Source: Bryobacterales bacterium
GTDB lineage: Bacteria > Acidobacteriota > Terriglobia > Bryobacterales > Bryobacteraceae
Assembly: GCA_025462945.1 (NCBI GenBank)
Contig: JAOAPO010000201.1
Location: 1 to 37,766 of the forward strand
Length of the DNA stretch: 37,766 nt
Direction of reading: 5' to 3'
Of the stretch, positions 23,514-30,445 are shown one piece after another (within the stretch, counting starts at the first letter, position 1; the number at the start of each line of letters is the position of its first letter). The notes beneath the pieces are model-generated. The model saw only the letters and a program-made list of their open reading frames with translations. It ran no database searches and was not told the DNA's origin. Position numbers and translations under genes: made by a program.

Positions 23514-23517
23514 GGGG

Positions 23518-23955
23518 TTACTCGAATTCCTCGTTTACTGCCTGGACGAACGCGTCTTCGAAAGCTGCAATGGTGGCGTCGGCCGCTGAGATCGCAGCCT
23601 GCCGCATGAATGGATTGGCGGGAACGAACGGGCCCCGTTTGCCACCGTGAGATACGTGCTGGTGGCCGTGATCGACCCAGAGCGCACGGTAACCCTGTTT
23701 CCCGAAGCCGATTTCCGCGTGCGCTGAGCCGGCCGCCTCGTCAATCTGGATGTCAACGACCATGCTGTCGGCGAGATGCGGGTCGGTGTGGGTTGCTTTC
23801 GTGGAGCGAGGCGTTCTCGATAGAACCTCTTGCCCCATGACGGCGGTCGCGGCGAGCATCCCCTTCGCCAGCGCCTTTTGAGCGATGACGCGCGGCGCTC
23901 GCCGCAACATCTCCTGAGCTTCCTTCAGCCCTTCGATCTGGGTGTTATTGGGCAC
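23518..23955 (-). CDS. HK97 gp10-like tail or connector protein
   Basis: This 145-residue protein has the gp10-type pattern: an N-terminal helix (IEGLKEAQEMLRRAPRV), a conserved block with RTPRSTKATHTDPHLADSM, an interior beta region (AHAEIGFGKQGYRALWVDHG), and VPANPFMRQA near the C-terminus. Such proteins sit at the head-tail joint. A GTG start at 23955 is preferred, overlapping the previous stop by 11 bases. A TTG further upstream (24003) would extend into the previous gene. It lies next to the tape measure gene, further along the order than usual. Confidence 0.78.
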   Translation of the reverse strand: MPNNTQIEGLKEAQEMLRRAPRVIAQKALAKGMLAATAVMGQEVLSRTPRSTKATHTDPHLADSMVVDIQIDEAAGSAHAEIGFGKQGYRALWVDHGHQHVSHGGKRGPFVPANPFMRQAAISAADATIAAFEDAFVQAVNEEFE

Positions 23956-24265
23956 TCGGGGTAGGGACGGAAACCGCCACCATGTCACCGCGCCAGGCGG
24001 CAATCAGGGAGTCGCGCAACTCAACAGCGTTATCCATCTCGATGAAGTCCGCGACCTCTTCGAGCTTGAACTTCGCGCCACCTTTCTTGAGCGCCACGTA
24101 GAGCAGCGCCCGAAGAAGGCCGAACGAGGGGAGCATTAGGTTCACGGCCCCCATCAGCACGTTGTGCCCGGTCATCTCTTCGACCTCGATCAGGTCGTTG
24201 GTGTCGAGTTCGATCGGCCACTCGGTGCCGTCGATCTTGATCGTTACTGGCTTCTTTTCGGTCAT
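23945..24265 (-). CDS. Tail assembly chaperone-like protein (short paralogue)
   Basis: The product is 106 residues. It starts MTEKKPVTIKIDGTEWPIEL and then has DLIEVEEMTGHNVLMG and LLRALLYVALKKGG. This is the layout of the tail assembly chaperones that precede tape measure genes and often use a programmed frameshift. It shares a clear pattern (W-P-I, D, L-x-E-x-E, T-G, V-L-x-G, L-R-A, A-L) with the N-terminal half of the gene before it, so the two are paralogues. Its ATG overlaps that gene's stop (ATGA). Confidence 0.7.
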   Translation of the reverse strand: MTEKKPVTIKIDGTEWPIELDTNDLIEVEEMTGHNVLMGAVNLMLPSFGLLRALLYVALKKGGAKFKLEEVADFIEMDNAVELRDSLIAAWRGDMVAVSVPTPSAQ

Positions 24266-24909
24266 ATGCTGCCTTCGGTCCTCGGTAGGTGTGCGGTTGC
24301 CCGCAAGATGTCGTCGATGGTGTCGGCTTTCGCCGGGTAGGGGTGAAGCATGAAGCTATCCGGCCCGCGACCTTCGGTGAGTCGGCCCGAGAAGTTGGCG
24401 ACCGCAGCGGCCGTGATTCCAGCGCAAAGCTCTTCGTGTCTGATCTTTGCGAGTTGCCGACGGCGAAGGTGGTCGACTTGCCGCGGTGTCATCGCCAGCC
24501 ATTCGGAATCCGAGAGCCGAAGATCGAATCGGGCTTCAGCCCAGAGTTCCAGCTTCGAACGCTTGAGCGGTTCGCCCTCTTCTTCGTCCGGATCTTGCTC
24601 CTCGTCCGGTTCCGGCATCGAGGCGATCCAGCCCTCGATCAGTTGCCGGCGGATCTCCGGGAGATCCAGAGCACTCATCAGGGAGCCGATCAGGTTCAGC
24701 GTTCCGGTGTAACCTGCCCTTCTCAGCGCAGCCCAAAGAGCCGCCCTGAGTTGCTTCGTGTTTGGCTGCCAGAGGTCCAGATCGCCCGCCAGTACATCGA
24801 GGCCGGTGAGCCGTTCGATCTCCAGTAGCGCGGCATGGTCGAAAAGGATCGGCCACACCGCGCCAGCGAGAGTCAGTACCGGCGGGCGAATCAGGAGATC
24901 AGCGAGCAT
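24262..24909 (-). CDS. Tail assembly chaperone-like protein (long paralogue)
   Basis: The product is 215 residues. The N-terminal 95 residues (WPILFDHAALLEIERLTG, then LDVLAG and RAALWAALRRAGYTG) match the short paralogue that follows. The rest is a separate C-terminal part: an acidic linker (EPDEEQDPDEEEGEP), a helical segment (LELWAEARFDLRLSDSEWL) and an unstructured end. The long form with an extra domain recalls the G-T type product of lambda-like phages, but here it is a single uninterrupted gene placed before the short form. The ATG directly follows the stop of the tail tube gene. Confidence 0.72.
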   Translation of the reverse strand: MLADLLIRPPVLTLAGAVWPILFDHAALLEIERLTGLDVLAGDLDLWQPNTKQLRAALWAALRRAGYTGTLNLIGSLMSALDLPEIRRQLIEGWIASMPEPDEEQDPDEEEGEPLKRSKLELWAEARFDLRLSDSEWLAMTPRQVDHLRRRQLAKIRHEELCAGITAAAVANFSGRLTEGRGPDSFMLHPYPAKADTIDDILRATAHLPRTEGSI

Positions 24910-25377
24910 TTAGGCAATTGCGCGAGTGATGGGACCGGTGGCCTTCATGGTGGCCATGATGTCGACCTTCTTGCCCTTGGCTTCGAACGGCCCCTCGCCT
25001 GAATCCGTGAAGAAGCCGTAGCCGGTGAGCGTGAGGACTGAGGTTCCAGCCAGCGCGGTTCCGCCGATCTTTGCGGCACTGGTGAACTTCCAGGGGAAGA
25101 CCGTCCCGGCGTCGATCAGTGTTTGGATCGTCTCCTGCGTTGCGTCCCCGATGAAGTTGCCAGAGATCTGGATCTCGCCCGGGTCAACCGTGCCGCCGGG
25201 GATGAACTCGTCCACGTCGCTGGCAGACTTCAGGTGCGTGGCCTCAACGCTTTCCCGCTTCTTGCGGGGGGTGCTGATGGACGCCATCTCGAGGACGGCG
25301 GTGTAAGTCGGTGAAGTCGTTCCGGTGCCAGTGAAAAACTGTGCTCCCTGGCCGACAGACGCTGATGTTCTTGGCAT
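24910..25377 (-). CDS. Major tail tube protein
   Basis: This 155-residue protein has predicted beta-sandwich structure, with strings such as SPTYTAVLEMASISTPRKKR, VDPGEIQISGNFIGD and TLTGYGFFTDSGEGPF. The small size, position before the chaperones and tape measure, and the K-K-R-E-S-V-E-A-T-H motif, found in lambda V-type tube proteins, support the identification. A strong AGGAGAG ribosome site lies before the ATG, as expected for a highly expressed structural protein. Confidence 0.85.
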   Translation of the reverse strand: MPRTSASVGQGAQFFTGTGTTSPTYTAVLEMASISTPRKKRESVEATHLKSASDVDEFIPGGTVDPGEIQISGNFIGDATQETIQTLIDAGTVFPWKFTSAAKIGGTALAGTSVLTLTGYGFFTDSGEGPFEAKGKKVDIMATMKATGPITRAIA

Positions 25378-25398
25378 TTGGTTACTCTCCTGTGTTCG

Positions 25399-25797
25399 TT
25401 AGTTGCTGGCGTACCAGATTGAGAATTCGAGCATCCGGCGGTACGTCCGCGCCGCGTCGTCGAAAAAGTCGTGTTGGCTGGTCCAGAAACATTCCTGAAC
25501 CTGCGTTGCATCGGCGTCGGTCAGTGTGCCGGAATAGCCGTCGAGAACTCGGGTGATTGCTTTCGCGAGTCGGAGAGTGGAAAGGGGACTTGAGCCGAAG
25601 ACGTCGATCTGAACCTCCCACTCGGTCAGGCCGTCGATGCCCCGGAGGTGCGGCGTAGCTGCCCCATGGATCGTCGTGTAGCTCCAGCTGGGGAGCGCGG
25701 TGCCTTTGGGCAAGGTGGCCATGAAGCCGCCAGCCGTGCAGAGGGCAGCGACAGCGCTGTCTGTCTGAACAAGCTTCTGGATGCCTTCTTCGATCAC
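25399..25797 (-). CDS. Tail completion protein (DUF3168, gp17-like)
   Basis: The product is 132 residues and matches the DUF3168 tail-terminator family in its helix-strand pattern: a start with IQKLVQTDSAVAAL, then LPSWSYTTIHG, a central GLTEWEVQIDVFG, a helix with RLAKAITRVLDGY, and a C-terminal RRMLEFSIWY. These proteins close the tail tube at the head end. It starts with GTG, overlapping the stop of the glycosyltransferase gene as GTGA. Confidence 0.8.
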   Translation of the reverse strand: MIEEGIQKLVQTDSAVAALCTAGGFMATLPKGTALPSWSYTTIHGAATPHLRGIDGLTEWEVQIDVFGSSPLSTLRLAKAITRVLDGYSGTLTDADATQVQECFWTSQHDFFDDAARTYRRMLEFSIWYASN

Positions 25798-26426
25798 AGT
25801 GGCAGCCAGTTATCCCCAACGGAAATCACGCCGCCAGTGTTGCCAGCATGAAAGTTCGCGTACATGAACTCGCCAGCCCGGGCGGCCGTCATCTGATGGG
25901 CCCAGCAGGCCTCGTCCGCGAAGTCGCGATCTTCGCCGACGTTCTTCGATGCGAAGGGGTGAGACTCCCACCATGTGCGACGGTAAACAAGCGACGTGCC
26001 GGCAGCAAAGAACGGCGTCCCGAGATACATCCATGAGCGATCGCCGTCGGTGTACCGGAGGGTGTGATATCCGGTCACGGCCTTGCCGGATTCGAGCAGC
26101 CGGGTAACCTGATCGGTGAGACGGCCGGGAGCGGAGTGGTCGTCATCGTCGAAAACCGCGATGATCTCCCCGTTTGCGGCGTAGCTCCCGGCGTTCCGCT
26201 TGTCGCCAACGGTACCGCTGAACTCGATTACCCTGATGCGCGGATCGGCTGGGACGAGATCGGCTACGTCGTCACCGTCGACCACAATGACCAGCTCGCG
26301 GGGCTCGTAGTCCTGAGCCAGAAAGCAAGCGATGGCCTTCGGAAGCCACTCGCGCCGGTTGCGGGTGACGCAAAGGCAGGAGATGAGCGGGAGCGTCGGT
26401 GTTGATGGCGTGGCGGTCTTTTTCAT
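25794..26426 (-). CDS. Family 2 glycosyltransferase
   Basis: This 210-residue GT-A fold enzyme has an N-terminal LISCLCVTRNRREWLPKAI (about 14-32), the D-G-D-D element, and FDDDDHSAP at 92-100, where an aspartate cluster binds the metal and nucleotide sugar. GEDRDFADEA (164-173) matches the usual E-D catalytic motif, and WWESHPF lies just before it. No membrane anchor is seen, so it acts in the cytoplasm. It is joined to a head-tail adaptor gene on one side (ATGA) and to the tail completion gene on the other (GTGA). That suggests modification of a virion protein, though host surface modification is also possible. The ATG at 26426 replaces a longer frame that overlaps the adaptor gene. Confidence 0.85.
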   Translation of the reverse strand: MKKTATPSTPTLPLISCLCVTRNRREWLPKAIACFLAQDYEPRELVIVVDGDDVADLVPADPRIRVIEFSGTVGDKRNAGSYAANGEIIAVFDDDDHSAPGRLTDQVTRLLESGKAVTGYHTLRYTDGDRSWMYLGTPFFAAGTSLVYRRTWWESHPFASKNVGEDRDFADEACWAHQMTAARAGEFMYANFHAGNTGGVISVGDNWLPL

Positions 26427-26761
26427 TGGTTGGCTCCGAGGGCGATGCAGGTGAGAACGAGCAGCGCGTTCCGTTCTTCGACGTTGTCGATGGACTCGAT
26501 CAGGTACGTTCCGTTCGGCCCGATGATGCGCATATTGGCGAGGATGCCCGGCTGCCAGCGGATCGTGATCTCCATCGGCACCTGGGCGGTGGTTTGTCCC
26601 GACTGGATGGCTGCGCGACCTTTCGCGGGTACGATCTTCGCGAAAGCGGTCGTGAAGTCGCTCCACGCCACCGTGGCGCCGGAACCGTCAGTCGTCGCGG
26701 ACTGCTGCTGAATGGTGCAAGAGTGCCGCAGCTCGCCGGGGTTGATGGAGGGCCAGCTCAA
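26423..26761 (-). CDS. Head-tail adaptor (head closure) protein
   Basis: This 112-residue beta-barrel-type protein of the SPP1 gp16 / Pfam head-tail joining class is recognised from PGELRHSCTIQQQ near the N-terminus and a conserved centre with SDFTTAFAKIVPAKG and VPMEITIRW. The end VEERNALLVLTCIAL matches the last strands. It uses a TTG start overlapping the holin stop as TTGA. The position between holin and glycosyltransferase is unusual, since connector genes normally stand together. Confidence 0.83.
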   Translation of the reverse strand: MSWPSINPGELRHSCTIQQQSATTDGSGATVAWSDFTTAFAKIVPAKGRAAIQSGQTTAQVPMEITIRWQPGILANMRIIGPNGTYLIESIDNVEERNALLVLTCIALGANQ

Positions 26762-27264
26762 AGCTTGTCCTCGATACGGTGTGCGGTAGCGTTGGTGTCC
26801 GTGGCCACCGCCTCGCTCCGTTGGGCGCTCAGGCTGTCGACGTCATCCTGCCTGGCGTTGGAGCCCCGGACGCTCTTGGCTGCTGCCAGTGCCGTCATCA
26901 GCGGTGACGGGATCGGCACACCGAGCGCGGCGAAGTTCTGGATCAGGCTAATCAGTTCGTTGATGATGAAGCCGAGCCCGCAAATACTTTCGAGGCCAGC
27001 GGAAAAGCCCGCCTGATTCTCGGCGACGTGCAACGCCAGCAACAGGGTCAGCGTGGCCACTTTTTTGACCAGTCCCTTCCAGCCAACCCGGGCGCAGAGC
27101 TTGCCGCCCGTAATCGCGATCATGAGGCCCGCCATATAGTCCATGGCCATCAAAACAAGGAGAGTCCGGACCAAGCCGGGGATCTGAAGCCATTGCGTGA
27201 TCGCAAAGGCGACGATCCACTTCAGTAGCGCCAGGCTACTGTACTCCTTTTCGTCGATGATCAT
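26758..27264 (-). CDS. Phage holin of the toxin-secretion/lysis holin type
   Basis: This 168-residue protein has several hydrophobic segments: LLKWIVAFAITQWL, LVRTLLVLMAMDYMAGLMIAI (described in part), and VATLTLLLALHV. The pattern M-D-Y-x-x-G-L is a mark of the holin family 4_1 (phi29-like/TcdE). The C-terminal tail is polar. A longer frame starts upstream but overlaps the preceding gene. The ATG at 27264 gives the family's usual size. The protein should oligomerise in the inner membrane to release or activate endolysin. Confidence 0.78.
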   Translation of the reverse strand: MIIDEKEYSSLALLKWIVAFAITQWLQIPGLVRTLLVLMAMDYMAGLMIAITGGKLCARVGWKGLVKKVATLTLLLALHVAENQAGFSAGLESICGLGFIINELISLIQNFAALGVPIPSPLMTALAAAKSVRGSNARQDDVDSLSAQRSEAVATDTNATAHRIEDKL

Positions 27265-27377
27265 GATGCCTGGCCCATCTTGTAAACTGTGGTCTGCATT
27301 TGCGGCCCTCCTTGGGGGTCGTACTTGCTGTTTCGCCCGGGTGCCGGTTCTCAAGGCCGGTGCCCGGTGTGAATCGT

Positions 27378-27803
27378 TCATTGAGGCGGATACTTCTTTT
27401 GCATTTCCACCAGCGCGGCCAGCTTTGAGGCGTCCGCTACTTCCAGAAACCATCCGCCATTCACAACAGTGGAACCCAGCAGGGACTCGCCTTCTTCGTA
27501 CCTCGCCTTGGTCGAAGGATCATGAAACACCTCCTGCTGCTGCATGACAATCGCGTGAGTGCAGGTTGCAAAATTCTTGCTCTTCACGCTGGCGATCCAG
27601 TAGCCATTGCGCCAACAAGCATCCGTGTAGTTTATTTCGAGGCCCAAGGGACCAAGAAACTTTTGCCATTTGAAGAACCATGCCGGGTCGTCAACGTTCG
27701 GCAGTTCAGGGTCGTTCGGGATACCAAGCAGCGACGTAACGCACGCCCGAAAGCAGTCACCCTTCCCCTCGTCAACTATCAACTGCATGTTCTTGCGCGT
27801 CAA
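27378..27803 (-). CDS. Cysteine-peptidase-like protein (C39-like)
   Basis: This 141-residue protein shows a catalytic-type layout. C17 lies in GDCFRACVTSLLGI, the hallmark of a papain/C39-like N-terminus. H83 lies in TCTHAIVMQ and D95 in FHDPS, fitting a C-H-D triad. A tryptophan-rich middle (AWFFKWQKFLG) is also seen in this family, which is common in phages and bacteria but of unknown substrate. The TTG start has GAGGTGG upstream and overlaps the DUF5675 stop (TTGA). An internal ATG at 27788 is an alternative. Placed between DUF5675 and the holin, it could be part of a lysis system. Confidence 0.72.
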   Translation of the reverse strand: MTRKNMQLIVDEGKGDCFRACVTSLLGIPNDPELPNVDDPAWFFKWQKFLGPLGLEINYTDACWRNGYWIASVKSKNFATCTHAIVMQQQEVFHDPSTKARYEEGESLLGSTVVNGGWFLEVADASKLAALVEMQKKYPPQ

Positions 27804-28240
27804 CTTACCACCTCACAAGGGTTCCGCACTTCGATCCAAACTTCGCCAGCGCCCTGAATTCCCGCCTGAATCTTCCTAAACAGCGCTTCGAAGGCAAGGC
27901 GGCTCTGAGCGACGCCAGTTGAGAGGCGGATCGAGCCGGGGAGAATACAGCCGTCGGTGTCGTCGGCATCGTTGCCGGGGTGAATCCGGATCCCGCCGAA
28001 GCCGGGAACGCAGAGCAGGAGCGGAAGCAGCCGGCTGAAGCGTTTCGAAAAGTCGATGATGACGCGGTACCGGCCGGACGGGATGGCTGTCTTGCCGGGA
28101 ACCTTCCACTGCTCGACGGGAACGCCGGGGACCTCCCGAACCTCGTCCTCGCACGTCCAGCACTCGTGAACGCCCTCGATCAGGAGTGCGCCCAGGGTGA
28201 AGCCGTGAACCGATGGCGACCGCTGCAGTACTAGTTCCAT
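27800..28240 (-). CDS. DUF5675 family protein, possible lysis protein
   Basis: This 146-residue protein matches DUF5675: an N-terminal part with GALLIEGVHECWTCEDE, then VPGKTAIPSGRYRVIIDFS, LPLLLCVPGFGGIRIHPGN (described in part), and DDTDGCILPG. The histidine in I-R-I-H and the D-T-D-G-C motif are family hallmarks. Its function is not proven, but the family often stands near holins, so a peptidoglycan or lysis role is plausible. The ATG at 28240 overlaps the stop of a tiny upstream frame (TGATG). Confidence 0.75.
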   Translation of the reverse strand: MELVLQRSPSVHGFTLGALLIEGVHECWTCEDEVREVPGVPVEQWKVPGKTAIPSGRYRVIIDFSKRFSRLLPLLLCVPGFGGIRIHPGNDADDTDGCILPGSIRLSTGVAQSRLAFEALFRKIQAGIQGAGEVWIEVRNPCEVVS

Positions 28241-28308
28241 CACTTCGCTGGTGCCTTGTCCTTCGCGGCGATGGCCGCATTGAGTACTTTCTGTAGGTTT
28301 GTCATCAT
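28240..28308 (-). CDS. 22-residue leader-like peptide
   Basis: This very short frame has two ATGs (28308, 28305) after GAGGGA, a good ribosome site, and encodes MMTNLQKVLNAAIAAKDKAP and a final AK. Its stop overlaps the next ATG (TGATG), so it may serve to couple translation of DUF5675. It may also be no gene at all. Confidence 0.35.
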   Translation of the reverse strand: MMTNLQKVLNAAIAAKDKAPAK

Positions 28309-28328
28309 TCCCTCGATTGCGGTACCTG

Positions 28329-28907
28329 CTATTTCAGCTTTTCCACGGTGACGTCAAGGTTGTAAACCGGGGAACCCGTAACGGCATTGAAAACGGTTTG
28401 GTACTGCAGGTTTTTCGCAGTGCCTAGACGCAGAACAACGCACCCGCCGCTATTGCCGGTGATCGACGCCATGTTGACGTTGTTCCCCAGAATCGAGGCT
28501 GCTGGGGTCAGGCCGTTCCCTGAGTCGGCCAGGGAGTAAATGCCCATGTTGCCGCCGGTTCCGGTGGTGGTCAGCCACGCTGCGACGCACATGCGGTAGG
28601 TGCCCGCAACGGTGGAGGTGTAAAAGGTTGTCGCACCCAATGCAGTGGTCTGCCCTGTTACGGAAACGCTTCCAACGACAGGTGCGGCGGTTGAGGCAGT
28701 CGCAACGGCAGCGGCAGTTGCGCCCCCAACGAAGGCCACAGTGGTGACGGCTGACCCGGCCGGGCTTGTCACGTCGCCGGTATGTGCCGGGAGGCGAGCG
28801 GCGGGCAGCGTACCCGCCGATAAGTCCGACGCACTGGTAACTGTCGGAATGCTGGACAACTGGCCCCACGCAAGAGAGGCAGACAGTAGGGCGATAGCGA
28901 TTCGCAT
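28329..28907 (-). CDS. Fibre-like protein with signal peptide (192 aa)
   Basis: The ATG at 28907 gives a signal peptide (MRIAIALLSASLAWGQ) followed by LSSIPTVTSASDLSAGTLP and PAHTGDVTSPAGS, a pattern of tail fibre shaft sequences. The rest is small-residue-rich and beta-like, with a compact C-terminal domain (VVLRLGTAKNLQYQTVF, VYNLDVTVEKLK). It resembles a fibre tip that has been given an export signal. The signal end and the next residues (G-Q-L-S-S-I-P) resemble the start of the fibre-like protein at 12699 (G-Q-F-A-S-I-P). A one-base overlap couples it to the preceding gene. Confidence 0.7.
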   Translation of the reverse strand: MRIAIALLSASLAWGQLSSIPTVTSASDLSAGTLPAARLPAHTGDVTSPAGSAVTTVAFVGGATAAAVATASTAAPVVGSVSVTGQTTALGATTFYTSTVAGTYRMCVAAWLTTTGTGGNMGIYSLADSGNGLTPAASILGNNVNMASITGNSGGCVVLRLGTAKNLQYQTVFNAVTGSPVYNLDVTVEKLK

Positions 28908-29272
28908 TACTGCCTCCACCATGCAGACCACTTACAGCCGGACCCCGACGCTGAGATCGAGAACCCGCCAGAGATGTAGGCACCCCCAATGACCGAGGTC
29001 AGTGAAACGACCTGATTGGCTGCGACTGCAACGGCTGGCATGACGTCAATCGCGTTACCGTCAGTGAGCGTGATGGTCCTCGCCGACGTGCAGGAGATCC
29101 AGCCGCCAGTGAGGGTCAGTGTTGACGTGGTGATGACGGTGGGTGTCGTGGGAACTGACTGCGCCTCCATCACGTAGCAGTTCTGGAACTGTCCGGGCGG
29201 GCAGGTGCGCGGGGTTGCTGATTGCGCGAGCGCAACAGCGCAGAAGGCGAGAGCGAGAAAGAGTGCCTTCAT
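28907..29272 (-). CDS. Small secreted fibre-like protein
   Basis: The product is 121 residues. The signal peptide is MKALFLALAFCAVALAQ, followed by a segment with two cysteines (TCPPGQFQNC) and a beta-rich domain (TSTLTLTGGWISCTSARTITL, then AIDVMPAVAVAANQVVSL), ending GCKWSAWWRQ. It is probably exported, with cysteines able to form disulphides. The ending is of the sort seen at C-termini of phage head or tail decorations. It stands directly before the other secreted fibre-like gene. Confidence 0.65.
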   Translation of the reverse strand: MKALFLALAFCAVALAQSATPRTCPPGQFQNCYVMEAQSVPTTPTVITTSTLTLTGGWISCTSARTITLTDGNAIDVMPAVAVAANQVVSLTSVIGGAYISGGFSISASGSGCKWSAWWRQ

Positions 29273-29274
29273 GG

Positions 29275-29559
29275 CTATTTAGCCCCCTTGAAAATGCCGG
29301 AACGGAAAAGGTTGAGCGCCGTTACCGTGAAGCTGATGAGGTTCGCGATCGCTGCCACTCGCGGGTCCGTCGAAACGGCTGCGATCGCTCCGCTGGACTC
29401 GGTCACGATGTCCAGCGCGTGGCTGAGCTTCTCATGGCCAGCCCCGCCATTTTGTTCGGCAGCCTCGATCGCGGCCACGATCTTATGGGGCGCTGGGAGC
29501 TCCGACGTCGCAGCGGCGGTGGGAGCGATCTCCGTCGGTACTTTCTTTGTTTTCGGCAT
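29275..29559 (-). CDS. Small uncharacterised phage protein
   Basis: The product is 94 residues, starting MPKTKKVPTEIAPTAAA. A helical part follows, with VAAIEAAEQNGGAGHEKLSH, and a hydrophobic C-terminal helix with AIANLISFTVTALNLFRSG. Similar small proteins with a G-H-E-K-L and A-L-N-x-F ending occur near lysis genes of other phages, but the family has no assigned role. It lies between the connector gene and the secreted proteins. A weak holin-like or membrane-associated function cannot be excluded. Confidence 0.6.
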   Translation of the reverse strand: MPKTKKVPTEIAPTAAATSELPAPHKIVAAIEAAEQNGGAGHEKLSHALDIVTESSGAIAAVSTDPRVAAIANLISFTVTALNLFRSGIFKGAK

Positions 29560-29570
29560 TGCAGAAACCT

Positions 29571-30284
29571 CTATCGGGTGGGGTTGAAGTCGATCACGGC
29601 TTGTGACCAGAGGGCTTGTTCGATGTGCTTCGGGACCTGGCCTTCGATGCCGCGGTTCTCATACCAGAAGTTCGCGAGCTGCATGATCGCGACTGCCAAG
29701 GTCGCCGGGATGCCGGTAACGACAGTGGACACGGGCTGCTGGCTCGGGGTGGAACCCGCGATCGTGGATGTGCTGACTACCGTCGGGTCCGGGTCGTAGC
29801 CAGCCGTGAAGGGGATCTTCACCGCGTTCGCGACATACAGCGATGCGGGCCAGTCGCTACCGGGTAGCGGTGTGATCCGGGCTGGTTCGGAGATGCGGTC
29901 AAGGATGAAGTTCGTGCCCTGCGTCAGCGATGTGATCGTGCCGTCGGACGCGACAACCTGAATCGGGTCAACGCTGATGCCAGGCGGGAATGGCAGCTTG
30001 ATTTCGCGCGATCGCGAGAACAGTCCACGGTTGTAGTCGTGGAAGTTTGAACGCTCCCAGTTGGAGTCTGGATTGTAAGGGAAGGCGTCCAGCACCATGC
30101 AGAACTTGCGCTGTGCGATAGCTCGGCCCGTGATGGTCTCTGCGGACTCTCGGGCCGCCTTGAGCAAGGTCGATATCGTCGTGTCATCTGATGTAAGCGC
30201 CGAGGGGATGCGCATCCACTGCCGCATGGAAGCAAGCGAGACGGGCTCTGCGGTCGGCAGTTCGATTTGTCGGCAGTAGCTCAT
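29571..30284 (-). CDS. Head-tail connector protein (gp6 / phiE125 gp8-like)
   Basis: This 237-residue protein begins with SYCRQIELPTAEPVSLASMR, then MRIPSALTSDDTTISTLLKAA (described in part), AETITGRAIAQRKF, and later ISVDPIQVVASDG. These match the phiE125 gp8 / head-tail connector pattern: an N-terminal helical domain and a beta-sandwich. It ends with a longer helical tail (ATLAVAIMQLANFWYENRG). It forms the connector ring between portal and tail. The start overlaps the previous stop as ATGA. Confidence 0.85.
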   Translation of the reverse strand: MSYCRQIELPTAEPVSLASMRQWMRIPSALTSDDTTISTLLKAARESAETITGRAIAQRKFCMVLDAFPYNPDSNWERSNFHDYNRGLFSRSREIKLPFPPGISVDPIQVVASDGTITSLTQGTNFILDRISEPARITPLPGSDWPASLYVANAVKIPFTAGYDPDPTVVSTSTIAGSTPSQQPVSTVVTGIPATLAVAIMQLANFWYENRGIEGQVPKHIEQALWSQAVIDFNPTR

Positions 30285-30445
30285 TTGCGCTTCTTCTTGC
30301 GTGGCTTAGCGGGTCTAACTTCCTGTTTTTTGACCACGTTTGAGGTGTCGCGATGGCTTTCACGGCCGCAGGTCGGGCAGATTGCCGTGTGTTCCGGCTC
30401 TCGGCCAAACGGCCGGCGGCAGTAATCGCAGTGTTCGTCGATCAT
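30281..30445 (-). CDS. Small zinc-ribbon protein
   Basis: The product is 54 residues. Four cysteines in two pairs (CDYC at 6-9 and CPTC at 23-26) form a zinc ribbon, followed by a basic tail (PAKPRKKKRK). The basic tail suggests nucleic acid binding. The ATG at 30445 overlaps the HNH gene stop as ATGA, and the stop overlaps the connector start. It may have come with the HNH gene. Confidence 0.65.
   Translation of the reverse strand: MIDEHCDYCRRPFGREPEHTAICPTCGRESHRDTSNVVKKQEVRPAKPRKKKRK

Noticed and set aside
23945-24909. Programmed ribosomal frameshift joining the two chaperone-like genes
   Set aside because: The two frames are separate complete genes with an ATGA junction and paralogous sequence. 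I saw no slippery heptamer near the end of either that would be needed.
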